A stretch of 64,000 nt of DNA from the NCBI RefSeq assembly GCF_028769735.1, contig NC_088170.1, positions 46,358,585 through 46,422,584 on the forward strand. The letters run 5' to 3'. Positions 40,503 to 51,368 of the stretch are shown in pieces. The number at the start of each line of letters is the position of its first letter. Position 1 is the stretch's first letter. Origin of the DNA: Zonotrichia leucophrys gambelii. Taxonomy: Eukaryota; Chordata; Aves; Passeriformes; Passerellidae. Made by a program: the position numbers and the translations under genes. The notes beneath the pieces were generated by a model that saw only the letters and a program-made list of their open reading frames with translations, was not told the origin of the DNA and did no database searches.

Positions 40503-42120
40503 TTGCCTCTGTTTTTCTCTATATCTTACCTCTCTTAATTTTAGGACAATTACGGTGCTAAAATCTTTCTTCACCTTGTTGCTATTCACTTTCATTCTTC
40601 ATAACAATTTTTTTCAAATTTCTTTTCTCATCTCACCAAATATTTCATTGAAAAAACCCACTACATTTTTCCAGGAAATGGTGCTCCAAGGCCTGCCGTC
40701 TAAAACACCATTAATTACTAGAAGATTAGAAAATCTTGATGATTATATTTCTAAGTTACTAAGAAGTAGGTCTGAAAACATCACACCTCATTAAAGAAAT
40801 TGCTACATCCTACATCACTCTCTATAGACAAGGGGGAAAAAAAAGCCTTTTTTAAGATCTTTTTCCTCTCTATAGTCCAATATTTTCCCCCTCCTATGGG
40901 GCTATTTTTTTTTATTTTTCACTAGATGGTGTGTGACAAGGTTCCGCAGTACACGACCAAACACAGAATACCATAACTTCCTGATATGCTCAGGTCAGTA
41001 ATTAATTTCTTTTACCTGTCTCCATCACAGTACACCCTGTGATTGATCAATCTTGTTATGATACAGTATCACAGCTATACAGGCTTGATTAATTACCCAG
41101 TTTTTCAGGGATATCATTTACTATTAGAGGAAAAGAAAAGTTTCCTCCTCCAGCAAATCCCTCTAGAATGCAGGAAGCATTTAGTTATTTCAATTTTAGA
41201 GGAAGAGTGATGAGCTGGGGTGATGACAACTGACAGTGCTGATCCATGTTCCTCAAGATACCAAGCTCCTTCTTTAGCTTGTGGAAGTCCACTGGAAGTG
41301 TCTAACTGCTGACCTGCATCAAATGAATATCTGGTTCTTTCTTCAGTTCTCCTCCCCTGGTTCTGATATACGTGTTATAAAAGAGAAGATTCTTTTTCTG
41401 TTTTCAGAAAATGGGATGATCCTGAACATCTGTCAGAACTGCATCTAACAACAATTTTTCAAAGAAAATTCATTTAAGCAAGCTGCCATTTTTCACCCTG
41501 CCTCTATTAGAACCAACCAACATAATCACATAATGAACTCAACACTAAAACGTATTAAAGACACATTTTATTCTTTCTGAGATGAAGTAGGGAAACTCAC
41601 ATTCTCCTGGTATCCTTCTTTCTCATATTTAGAACTGTCCCATTAACATTTTAAATGTCAGGAAGAAAACTTTCCTTTCACTTATTACTGTCATACCTCC
41701 ATAGTGAAACCTAAGGGATATGCACTTATGCAGGAATTCAGTGCTCCTATTGGACTGGCCTGTAAATACTGAACTCAGTTGGTAACACTCCTCTCAGGGC
41801 CAAAACACTCCTGTCAAAATGGAAATGCAGTCCCAGAGCTGGCATTTATGTGCTTTCCTGCTCTCTGACGAAGCAAAGCCTGTACAGACATACTCAGATT
41901 TAAACGTCCGCTTAAGCCCCTCCTATTTCTGGAAAGCATTGAAGATTTTCCTTTAACTCTTTGCTGATTCAGATTTGTTAGATGCCAGCTTCTATCTGAG
42001 ATGTTAAATTAAAACCCCTTCTGGCTGGTTCCTTTGACCTGCAAATCTGCAATTAGGAAGAAGAAAACAGTAATTTTAAAAAATATAGAACAATAATACT
42101 TGAGAGAGATGTGCTTCCCA

Positions 42121-42205
42121 TGGAGGCCTTTTTTGTTGTTGTTGGTTTTTTTTTGTTTGGTTTTTTTTTTTTTTTTTGGGGGGTTTTTTTGTTGTTGTTT
42201 TCCTG
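42121..42205 (+). repeat. G/T low-complexity tract
   Basis: This is a tract of T runs, GTT units and a GGGGGG block of nearly 80 bp. The complementary strand encodes a lysine- and asparagine-rich chance frame. It has no gene. Confidence 0.9.
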
Positions 42206-42769
42206 TTAACAGTTCTGACATGGAATGATATGAAGAGGTCTTTGTGAAGTTAGTTACTATTCTGTGTGTGCCTTTGCAGGAAGGTCTTTGTGAAGGTTTT
42301 CAGACGGTTAAAATAAAAATCAACATCACATTGTGTTCTATTACATCATTCTACAAGTGCATCGCTCATTGTTTCCTTTAACATGTGGCTTCCAACTTCC
42401 AAGAAAAGCGTTCCCAATGACTGACGCCCCAAACCCACGTCTGCCTTTTCTCGGGAGAGAAGCAGCTTCGTGCGGGGCGACTTTCACCACCGATTTGACA
42501 CATTCTTAACATTCTTTTAGGCGCAGAAAACAGCCGGGGAGGTCTCCCGTTGGTGTCTGCTGGCATTTCCCCCAAGACGGTCCCGGCCGCTGCCCCCTCA
42601 AGGCCGATGGGTCTCAGTGCACGCTCGGCGCCGCACGGACAGCGCCGGGTGAGCCGCGGCTCCATCAGCGCCGGGAGAGGGAGAGGGAGAGGAGAGCCGA
42701 GGGAGCAGCCGGGCGAGCAGCCGGGCCCAGGGACCGCCGGGGACGGGAGGGAGCTGCCCGTGGTGGGCG

Positions 42770-43110
42770 GGAGCCGGGAGGGATGGGAAGGAGCAATCGG
42801 GGATGGGAAGGAGCCGCCCGTGGTGGGAGGGAGCGGGAGGGAACAGGAGGGATGGGAGGGATCAGTAGGGACGGGAGGGCTGGATGGGAGGGTGCAGGCG
42901 GGATGGGAGGGAGCCGGGAGAGATGGGAGGGAGCCGAGAGGGAGGGGAGGATGCCGGGCAGGATGCGAAGGAGCAGTAGGGATGGAGGGAGCCGGGAGGG
43001 TGGGAGGGGCAGGCAGGATGGGAGGGAACAGTAGGGATAGGAGGGATGGAGGGAGCAGGAGGGAGCAGTAGGGATGGGAGTGAACAAGAGGGATGGGGGG
43101 GATCGGAGGG
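42770..43110 (+). repeat. purine-rich GGGAGGGATGGGAGGGAGC-type minisatellite
   Basis: Degenerate tandem units of about 18-20 bp are built from GGGAGGGA, GATGGGAG and GGAGCMG blocks. The plus strand is almost purely purine with dozens of GGG runs at short spacing, so it can form G-quadruplexes, and the duplex can form triplex (H-DNA). The minus frame reads as Pro/Ser-rich and is not a gene. Confidence 0.9.
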
Positions 43111-43147
43111 CGTCGGGCGGAGCGGCCGGCGCTGAGGCTGTGTCGCG

Positions 43148-43161
43148 GCGCCCTCTGGTGG
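43148..43161 (-). promoter_or_regulatory. CTCF-type binding motif
   Basis: The plus strand reads GCGCCCTCTGGTGG. Its reverse complement CCACCAGAGGGCGC matches the vertebrate CTCF core consensus (CCASYAGRKGGCRS) at all 14 positions. It sits in the CpG island just right of the minisatellite. Occupancy depends on methylation and chromatin, and is not shown by sequence. Confidence 0.65.
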
Positions 43162-46100
43162 TGGCAGCGCGCAGTCGCACCCTGCGCTCGGGCACGCGCT
43201 GCGGTGGGAGCATCCCGAGGATCCCGAGCATCCCCGGAACCGCCGCCCCGCAGCGGCTGCGAGCGCTCTCCCAGTGCCTGATGCTCGTTACTGGAAATGC
43301 TCTACCTCTCTGCTCTCTTAGAAATAATCAAACTCGGCTCTTACATAAAGCACAACAATTGGAAAGGAACAGATCACACACAGATCATTTGTCTCTATGT
43401 ATGCAGATGTTATTAGCTCATGGCTCTGTATTGCAAAGCTGTTGTTTTGCTTTGTTTGTAGTGATATGCAATATACCATTATTATGATATTGCTGCAGCT
43501 CTAAGGAAGAGTGACACTGACAGCGTTGAAATTAAATATAATAATAACAATATTATGTAACACCATGATAAACACAAGGTTTTGGGCTGCTTTGGCCCTA
43601 TTCACCTAACCCTTTCACACTTTTATATTTTTTACTCCCTAATCCTTCTCTTAGACTGATATGGTGATGTTTAGAAGGTATCTCTAATAATGGGAAAAGA
43701 ATAGAGAGGAATGAAGATAAGGTTTCATGTCTGGTGAAACTTTTCTGTAATAAATGTTGGATCAGATATGGGATAAAGGAGCATCATAGAGTTCCAAAGG
43801 GAAAAGAACGAGGCAGGGAGTAGTGGAGATGCAGATCTCCCACGGGGAGATTACCAGGGAGAGATTCTGACATACTACATTATGGACGAGTTAGCAAAGG
43901 GAGAGATCCTCACAGTAGCTCCCTTGAAATCCCTTTGGCTCACAGTAAGAGCCAGGAGCAACCAAGACAATGTCAGTGAAGCTTCTTCCTCTGACTCTCC
44001 ATCAATACATCTGCTTAACTGCTTTATCTGGTTATTGATAGCCTGCAATCACAACTATCACTCTTCTCAAGTTAAAGAAACATTAACCCCGAGCATGGTA
44101 CATAATGCAGACCGGTTTATTACAAACTAAGGACTGAATTCCGAGAGTTCTACTTTTGTGAGCACTAGAAACTATTTGTTTCCCAATGGACTTGCTTAGA
44201 GCATGCATCAAATAGAGGCACAAAACAAAGTCATGGTAGGTTGTGAACCTCTGCTTTAGAGAAGTATTCGATGTTGAACATCCACCATTTTTAGGCCAGT
44301 TTTGTTTATTGAATGCATTTGAACTGCACTGTCTTGCTCTGGCTCATCGACTGTGTAGAGCTTGAGCAGACAGGCTGTGGGGGAGGCAGGGAGGAACTAA
44401 AGGCAGCAAGCTGACCTCCCTGAATGCTTGTTTCTGTGCTTTCCTGCGCTCCTCTGACAGCCAGTCCCACATGATGCATGGTGATTGCTGGAACCTGATA
44501 CCTGCTGTGTGAGTCTGATACTTTCCAAAGGCTGATTGCAGCTGAGAAATGGATGACCCTTGCTCTCACACTTCCACACACAATACCAATAATATTTCTT
44601 GGGCAGGAACAAGATGGGGTTTTTTTTCCCCTCTTCTTCACTCCTCATGGGAAAGGCACTGCTTATTATTGACTAACCTCAATTATGGACTCAGGACTAG
44701 TTTTATATAACATGTAGCATTTTGTGGTCCGTCACATCTGGTTTTATGCTCTTTGTTTTTCCCTTGATAGGGTTGCCTGACATGATAATGCCTGCAAACA
44801 CAATTAATGAAAGCAATTCTACTCATACTAGCATCTCAAGTGGTACTTTCATTGGCTGCACGTTTACCTCCTGTAATGTGATTTATTTTGTTGGCAGTTG
44901 GAATAGTTCCTGCTGTGAAGCTCATGTGCTCTTTCTCTGGGGCTTATGTTCCCTTTCTGTTATATGCCCTCAACAGATGTGAGAAAGAATAAGGAGACAT
45001 GTGATGCAAATATCTTACAGAGGGCATGAACTCAACATGCTTCACAGGCTGCTCAGGTAAAATATGAGCTGTCATTAGGTGTTACAAATCATGCTGTGGG
45101 GCAAGATATTTAATAACTTATGAAAGACAAACATTTATGGACTGCAAACAGACTAGGACTAATGAATGAGAGTTCACTTTCAGCAGCAGGTGTGATTTAA
45201 GAGTTTCCCCCTCACCTTGGAGGTGCTCATTTCTCATTTATTGCAAGAGATCACTTTTCTTTAGTTGTGCTCTTTGATGGCATGGCTGCACCATCTACCA
45301 GATCTTTGCATGGGTCTTTCCCAAAAAATAAAAAGAGACTGTATTTTTTGAAAAACATAATTTCCCAGATCACAGAAACTGTGCAAATGGCACAAAGAAG
45401 GGCTGTGTGTGATAGCTTCTTGGAGCAGAACCAAAATAATCACCAGTGAGTGGGAAATTGGTTAAGACATCCTAAGTCAGGTATACTGCAAGCAGAATAA
45501 TGATGTTGAAACATATTCTTATACTGTGGTAATGCCCAAAACACATGGTGCTAAGAAAGCATAACTCTGTAAGACATGCAAAATCCCACCCAGAACACAC
45601 TGCAATACAAGGAGAACAAAAAATGATGACAAAATATATTCTGTTCACAATTAATCAAGACATTGATAATATCTTATGTTTTATAAGATGCAAAATTATT
45701 TCAATGCTATCTTAAACATTAAAAGAATGCACTACCCTCTATTCTTCAGCATCATTCACAGAAATTCTAAAACAACATTCCATAAGTTGCAAAGATTCAC
45801 ATACTCAATGTATCTAAATCTAAGAAATTTTGTAAAATTACCATCACAGACTTGGGAAATCAAAGACATTATGTAATTGCTCCATGTTCCACAGTCTCTA
45901 ATATGATTTGATTACGTGGTTGAGTGGAGAAGAACTCTATCAAAAAGTTATACAAGTTTAAAATCTGGATGTTTTTAATTACCATCTTGAGGCAAGTCAA
46001 ATTTAGGGTTTATAAAATGATGAAAATTTCAACAAGAAAGTATATATTTGCATAAAGCAAACTATACATAAATTAAAAGTTCATAAAATATTACTTGTAA

Positions 46101-47080
46101 TGTTTCCAAACACACAGGGAGCAAACCACAGCTCTCTGATCTTGTCATTAGCCCTGCTGTTCTCACAAATCACAACTCAGGAGTTATTTTTGCCTTGCTT
46201 GCCAGAAAGAGCCGTCTAATTCAGGCCACAGGAGGCCCCCACAGAGCAGGCAGAACAGCAAACTTGTGCAGCCTCCCTGGATTTTATGTTAACAGATGTG
46301 CAGGATGCCTGCTCGATGGTCTTGGCAAGCAGAGGGGCCTCGCAGCCGACAAGAGGCACAGAGCATCAGCAGTTCTGTCGCTGAGCACACACAGAACCTG
46401 TGCCTTTGATACTGGTGAACAGCAGAGCTCAGTGACACAGAGATAGCCACTTTGGATTAGTTATTAGAACACCAAGTACAGTACCCTTCCCACTTCAAAA
46501 TAATTTCTATAGTAATAAAAGCCACTGTGACAGTGTAGTGCTATTGTGGCAAATTTCATCTATTCCCCTCGTTTATAAGCTCCTCTGTAATAACACATTA
46601 CCCATCAGAATTCATTGAAATGCATTTCATTATCCCAATCAGCCCCCTGAGTCACAGCTTTATTGTATTGCATTTCCTTTCTACTGTATTTGAACTTTCT
46701 TCTAATACTAAAGCTTATTTCAAGCCCATTACAACCAGTTGCAAATTAGCTTTCATTCTGCTCTGACTGCCGAAGTGTGTTTTAATAAATTCATGCCAAA
46801 AATTTTATAACATAATATTAATACACTTTATCTTTTAATTATTTTATCCCAAATTAATGCAGTTATTTCTGATTTATTTCATGGGGGTTTTTTGTCCCAG
46901 GATGGGCTAGCCCACTCTCATGAGCATGGATACTTGTAGTACTATGTTCCTCCCGATTTTAGGATTAGAAATTAGTATCATGTACCAACAATTTATAAAT
47001 GTAATAATACACCATATTTTACATATATGTTTTCTTTGGAACACACTTTTGGAATAACCTGAAAAATCTCTGCAAGTGTG

Positions 47081-47102
47081 AGATATATATGGATATATAT
47101 CT
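47081..47102. repeat. AT-rich perfect inverted repeat
   Basis: AGATATATAT, GG, ATATATATCT form a 10-bp-arm palindrome inside an ATAT-type microsatellite. Such tracts arise easily by slippage. Confidence 0.9.
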
Positions 47103-48080
47103 ATACATAGATTTAGATTATATAGATAATTTTGTATTTACACAAGTAGAAAAAATACTTATGACTAATTAGTAGGAAGAAGGAAGGTCTTGCTCCCTGA
47201 TTGGCACCAACCACATGCACCTGGGGAAGTTAACTCTAGTTCTCTAATTCCCTTTCATTATCACTCAGCTGTTCCAGTGAATACCAGCACAGACACACTC
47301 ACTGAATCTCCACAGCTCAGGATTATGTTTTCAGTGTCTATACACATTTCACAGATTTGAAATATACTCCTAAAAAAGCTATGCCTTTAAAGCAGTGAGT
47401 GGCAGAACCAGAGAATATATAGAACTGCTTTGGCAATGCAATTAGAATAACTTCAATTCTACACTTTCCTGTAGTGTTTTTTTTTCCAGAAAAATTCGTT
47501 CATGTTATGATATTCTTTGTTGGTGGAAGCCCTGTCTAGGATCAGAAGGCAATGAAATGAGGTGCTAGTTTCTTCTGCAAGTGTCTGTTTGATGTTGGTG
47601 TATGAAGACATACAGATATGATTTTGCCTAGTCAGAGATCCATTAAGAGAGAAACAAGAGGAGGGAGGCAGCAGCTTCTGTCTTTTGGCTGACTGACACT
47701 TTCCATGATGAAATATTTTGGGGAATATTTTCTTTGAGAAGTTCCCACACCTCTAAGGCTGTCAGCAATGATGAGACTTACTTGACAGGATTGTGCTGTT
47801 AGATGGAGGAGTATACTTTTTCCCACAAAATTCTCAATGTATTTGCTGAGATTAAGATGATGGCACAAATTTTGTTGTGTTTTTGCCTGCATTTTTCAGG
47901 TCAACTTTTGTAGCATGTTAAAAGCAATGAAACTGACCTTGCTGCTGGAGTTGCAGCAGCAAGAGTATGTTTAATATGAGAACTGTAATGAATACACATG
48001 GATCATTAAAGTGGGAACAGTTAGAGCCCACATTTTTTTTATTGGCTTTTTTTTTTTTTTTTACTTTCTTTCCCTCAAAG

Positions 48081-48410
48081 TCATTAAAAAGGCTTGAGAT
48101 TTTTCAACAGGAGGAGGAAAAAATTTGTATTGTTTATGGGGCTGCTTCTCCTAGCCAATACCTTGTATCTAAGACTCAAGCACACAAAGGCATAGGGAAT
48201 GTGCTGAGCTTTGACACGCTGATATCTTGCCCAAAATTTAATTTGTGTGAATCTAAATTCACTCTGTTTTTTCCTGTCTTCTCTCAGAATAAGAGCTTTG
48301 CTGCAGATAAACCTTTCTCCAAGCACATGATGCTGGGAGCACTGCTGCATGTCCAGCTCCACGGAGGGGGCTTCCCTGGACTTGCCAGTATTCCATGTGT
48401 TGCTGGTACA
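48081..48410 (+). CDS. candidate exon, open 110 codons (unrecognised)
   Basis: A very strong acceptor (T18 then ACTTTCTTTCCCTCAAAG) precedes 48081, an alternative strong acceptor (TTTTTTCCTGTCTTCTCTCAG) precedes 48288, and a donor (GCTGGTACA followed by GTAAGA) follows 48410. The frame is open throughout, phase 0 in and out. The distal part reads NKSFAADKPFSKHMMLGALL then HVQLHGGGFPGLASIPCVAG. If it is real, the shorter 48288-48410 version (41 codons) is the more likely exon. No family is recognised, and chance frames of this length do occur in the window. Confidence 0.22.
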
Positions 48411-49227
48411 GTAAGAACTGCTGCTGGGACTTGAGTGTTGGGAAAAACTTGGTTCAGAAAAGCATCTGTGAAGATGACTACTGTAGGAATTATTTGCTAG
48501 GTGATACAGTTAAACTACAGGAAAATTAGACTAAGACAGGGAGAGTGGATCTGCAAGAACAGCTGTAAGCAGCTCCTGAAGAGAGGAAAGACTGAAGGAC
48601 AGAAGTTGTAGCAGATTTATTCTATCACAACAGAAAAAAAAAAGACAAAAAATAAAAATAGATCTCTAGAGCAGACTAGCTGGAGAGAGACAACAAAATG
48701 AAAGAAAAACCCCATGAAACCTGTTTTTTTAAAGTCATGAAATAATTCTTAGTATAATTTGCTATATTTACATTCCACTGGTTTCTTTTACATTTGCATT
48801 TCAGACAGCAGGAAAATTGGTATCAATTTTAACAACTGCTTTTACTACTTCCTTCAAATTCTGAGATCCACATCTACTTTTCTATTTTTATCCTTTATCT
48901 TTTTTGTCCTTCTCCGGATTGCCTTTATGAAATCAAGACTAATCACTAGAATAAGAAAAACAAGTTCTTTTGTCCCTCAGAAAATATTGATTTCTATGCA
49001 ATTAAAGATTCAAAAGTGTTTATTTATACTGGAAATTATTTTAATGCTAATTCCAAACTGCCAAATATTATTTTTATCCACCTACTTGTAATATATATCT
49101 GCATGTGAAAGTATGTTGCTCTTCAGAATAAAAGACTGTATTTTTCCTCAGTATTTCTTTTCCATTTCATTTTTCATTGTAATCTCTGCTAGCTCAGGTT
49201 GACAGTATCTTTTAAGGTTGACCTTTT

Positions 49228-49241
49228 CCACTAGATGGCAC
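49228..49241 (+). promoter_or_regulatory. CTCF-type binding motif
   Basis: CCACTAGATGGCAC matches the CTCF core consensus (CCASYAGRKGGCRS) at all 14 positions on the plus strand. It lies about 6 kb right of the minus-strand motif at 43148, giving a divergent pair. There is no coding region nearby. Confidence 0.55.
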
Positions 49242-50493
49242 ATGGGGCCATATGAGTGTCAGGAGAGACACAGGTTGGACTGTGTTGTAAGAATGCATGT
49301 AATCATTAAAAAACTAATATTCGGTTTAAGACCAATAAATTTCTTGACTACTGTTAACTGGTATAACTACATTGGCTTCTGGGATATATATTTATATATA
49401 GATATATAGTTATATAACTACATAACTACTGGGATATGCTGATCTATAATAGCCAACACTTAATGAGTACTGCATATAAAATTGTTTTCTAAGCTGTTGT
49501 ATTACACATCTTGGAAAATGAGAATTTCTGTGTTTAATATGAAAACTGTATTATGTTATAAAAAACTATATTATATATCTCATTCTTCATAGGTCCTTAG
49601 AGACCACCGGTATGAAGATTTGAGCATCAGATGGAATTTACCTGGTTACCATATCAAAATCTACAAGGAATGTACAGGCACAGTGCAATGAATAAAAATA
49701 TGCAGAAGATTTCAGTGAAAGGGTATAAAAATGAAACACATCATTAATTCTTCAAAGGTCTGATATCTCTTTAAAATTTGCCAGTATTATGGTCCTTACT
49801 TTTAGTTTCTAGAGCCTCTTCAGTGATAATTACTGATGCTTATACTTTATCTAAGAATTTCTGAGTCAGAAATGAATATTCCTCTTTGCTGCCAGAGGAC
49901 TGCTTGCCCAGCAGCCTTTGACTGCCCATCTGCTGTTGGAAGAGGCAGTTATTCAATCCTATTTGTCAGGTCATTTAAAAAAATCTTGGCACACCTGGGA
50001 AGTGGAGGTGGAACAAGGGAGGTGAAACTTCTGGGTGAATGTCAGGCTTTTTATTTGTCTGGGAGCCATAGAAACAAGCCTTTAAAGACCCCCTTGTTAC
50101 TCTACTGGCTTGGACTGCATTCGGCTGATAGCAAATGTAGCAACTTCTCTCTTTCAGATTTTGTCTCAGGCCGCAGTGGAATTGCTGCTAGCTGGGCAGC
50201 CATCCAGCTCACCAAATGAAGTCGATGACTGCATTCCACAGGGTCCATGACACTTACCCAGGTCTCACAAAAGGCATTTTCCTCATACAGAAAGTCTTTA
50301 AAGAGATTTACACTTGAAAGCTTTTATGCAACTGGTGCAATCGCATAACATTGGTTGCAGTTGCTGTAGAGTGATCTCCAGCTCTTTTTTGTCCCGAAGT
50401 GAACTTCAAACTTCTCTAAAAACAGGCTATCAAATTTGCTTTTTTAGTATTACACTCACTATTGCACTGTTTATGACTTCTGCAGTTATCAAG

Positions 50494-50881
50494 TGTCACA
50501 GACATCTTTTGTGAAAAATCCTTTCTTTAGGATTTTTCCGTCTTCTGGGAAGCTGAGGCCCCAGAGGAAGAATGTGAACAATGGTTACCTGCTGCTGTGG
50601 AATGCAACAGGTGCAGCTGTGATTGGCCCATGTTCCATGTTTACAATTAAGGGCCAATCAAAGACCAAGCTCTCTCTGAGAGAATCAGAGAGAGTTCCTT
50701 TGTTCATTCATATTCCTATTCTATTCTTAGCTTAGCAGCTTCTGAACTTTTCTCTCTATTCCTTTTAGTATAGTCTTAATGTATTATATATCATAAAATA
50801 ATAAATCCAGCCTTCTGATCATGGAGTCAAGATTCTCGTCTATCTCTTCATCCCTGAGGAACGCTTGCAAGCCCGGCAACA
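50494..50881 (+). mobile_element. solo ERVK-type LTR with 6-bp target duplication
   Basis: A 388-bp LTR begins TGTCACAGACATCTTTTGTG and ends at GCCCGGCAACA, so the ends are TG...CA. It is flanked by the perfect 6-mer ATCAAG at 50488-50493 and 50882-50887; six bases is the usual duplication length for class II (ERVK/alpharetro-like) insertions. Internal landmarks are GATTGGCCCATG (inverted CCAAT), an AATAAA near 50800-50805 and a terminal U5 with GGAGTCAAGATTCTCGTC. This text is very like the abundant passerine ERVK LTRs I remember. No internal retroviral sequence remains, so the provirus was lost by LTR-LTR recombination. The intact duplication and ends suggest moderate age. Confidence 0.93.
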
Positions 50882-51017
50882 ATCAAGACTCCAGAAAAAC
50901 CTCTATCAAAAATTGGCACAAACCAAACCATTCTAGTGTCATCTTTTTTTCTTCTATGACTGTTTTCAGGCTAGCTCTAAGAGAGGCCTAGAGTGAGTAA
51001 ATGTGACTTTTATCTAA

Positions 51018-51043
51018 GCTACAAATCAGAGCTACAAATCAGA
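51018..51043 (+). repeat. 13-bp tandem duplication
   Basis: GCTACAAATCAGA occurs twice head to tail without mismatch. Confidence 0.9.
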
Positions 51044-51332
51044 GGAGGTGACAAGTCCCATGGCAAGTACTTTCCATGAGAAATGTTCAGTTAGCTCATC
51101 CCCAAAAGAAAAGACCTGACAGAAGTGGTCAATAAGTTATTTGATTTCAAATACTATAGAGAAACAAAAATAGATGGCACAGAAACAATGATCGTGCCAG
51201 CCATTCCTGCATAAAAAGCAAGAACTGTTTTTGGTAAATTTGGTCTTTTATGTGGTGTCTAAAATACATCTGGTGAACAGACTGTTGCAACTGACTACCT
51301 TTGGAGGCAAATCACCAGTTCTGTCCTATACA

Positions 51333-51368
51333 TATGAATCTGCCCAACAATATGAATCTGCCCTATAA
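51333..51368 (+). repeat. 18-bp imperfect tandem duplication
   Basis: TATGAATCTGCCCAACAA is followed by TATGAATCTGCCCTATAA, and a third partial copy (TATGAAAC) follows. Confidence 0.85.

Larger units (their letters stand above)
35661..42120. other. AT-rich noncoding stretch
   Basis: I see no gene that can be supported. Two open stretches with splice-like edges (38829-38952 and 40545-40765) join in phase with each other, but the second is dominated by T-rich hydrophobic codons that double as a pyrimidine tract. The hairpin pair at 40435-40502 is annotated separately. A sequence TCATAAGGTGGCAG at 36627-36640 is a poor match to CTCF. Confidence 0.5.
42405..43280. promoter_or_regulatory. CpG island
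   Basis: This is the only long CpG-dense block in the AT-rich central part of the window. Composition changes abruptly near 42405 and again near 43280. The left part (42405-42770) and right part (43115-43280) are complex CpG-rich sequence, and the middle is a purine-rich minisatellite. In vertebrates such islands often mark promoters, so an unannotated transcript (perhaps a lncRNA or an alternative first exon) could start here in either direction. I cannot identify a first exon. The long open frames on both strands (95-188 codons) are Pro/Ser/Arg- or Gly/Arg-rich and follow from composition. Confidence 0.7.
43281..50493. other. AT-rich noncoding stretch
   Basis: I see no definite gene. There are open stretches with splice-like ends at 44771-44978, 46206-46414 and 48081-48410, none with recognised homology. 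The 46200-46440 patch is GC-richer than its surroundings. AT dinucleotide-type tracts occur at about 47080-47130 and 49383-49412, and a 17-nt T run near 48047-48063. Confidence 0.5.

Noticed and set aside
40555..40794. 79-codon plus-strand frame with hydrophobic start and charged end
   Set aside because: The first 40 codons are T-rich and look like pyrimidine tracts. The charged part could be a short exon (40675-40765), but its donor is weak and its phases do not join the neighbouring candidates cleanly.
40919..40935. CACTAGATGGTGTG as a CTCF site
   Set aside because: The critical C in GGC is T and the first C is missing, so it is a weak match.
42665..43231. 188-codon minus-strand open frame rich in Pro and Ser, and the 173-codon Gly/Arg-rich plus-strand frame
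   Set aside because: Both are readings of the purine-rich minisatellite in the CpG island. There are no domains and no complex sequence.
47967..48434. 155-codon plus-strand open frame taken as a single-exon gene
   Set aside because: It starts in ordinary sequence and crosses an 18-nt T run. Only the distal part with splice-like edges is kept as a low-confidence exon.
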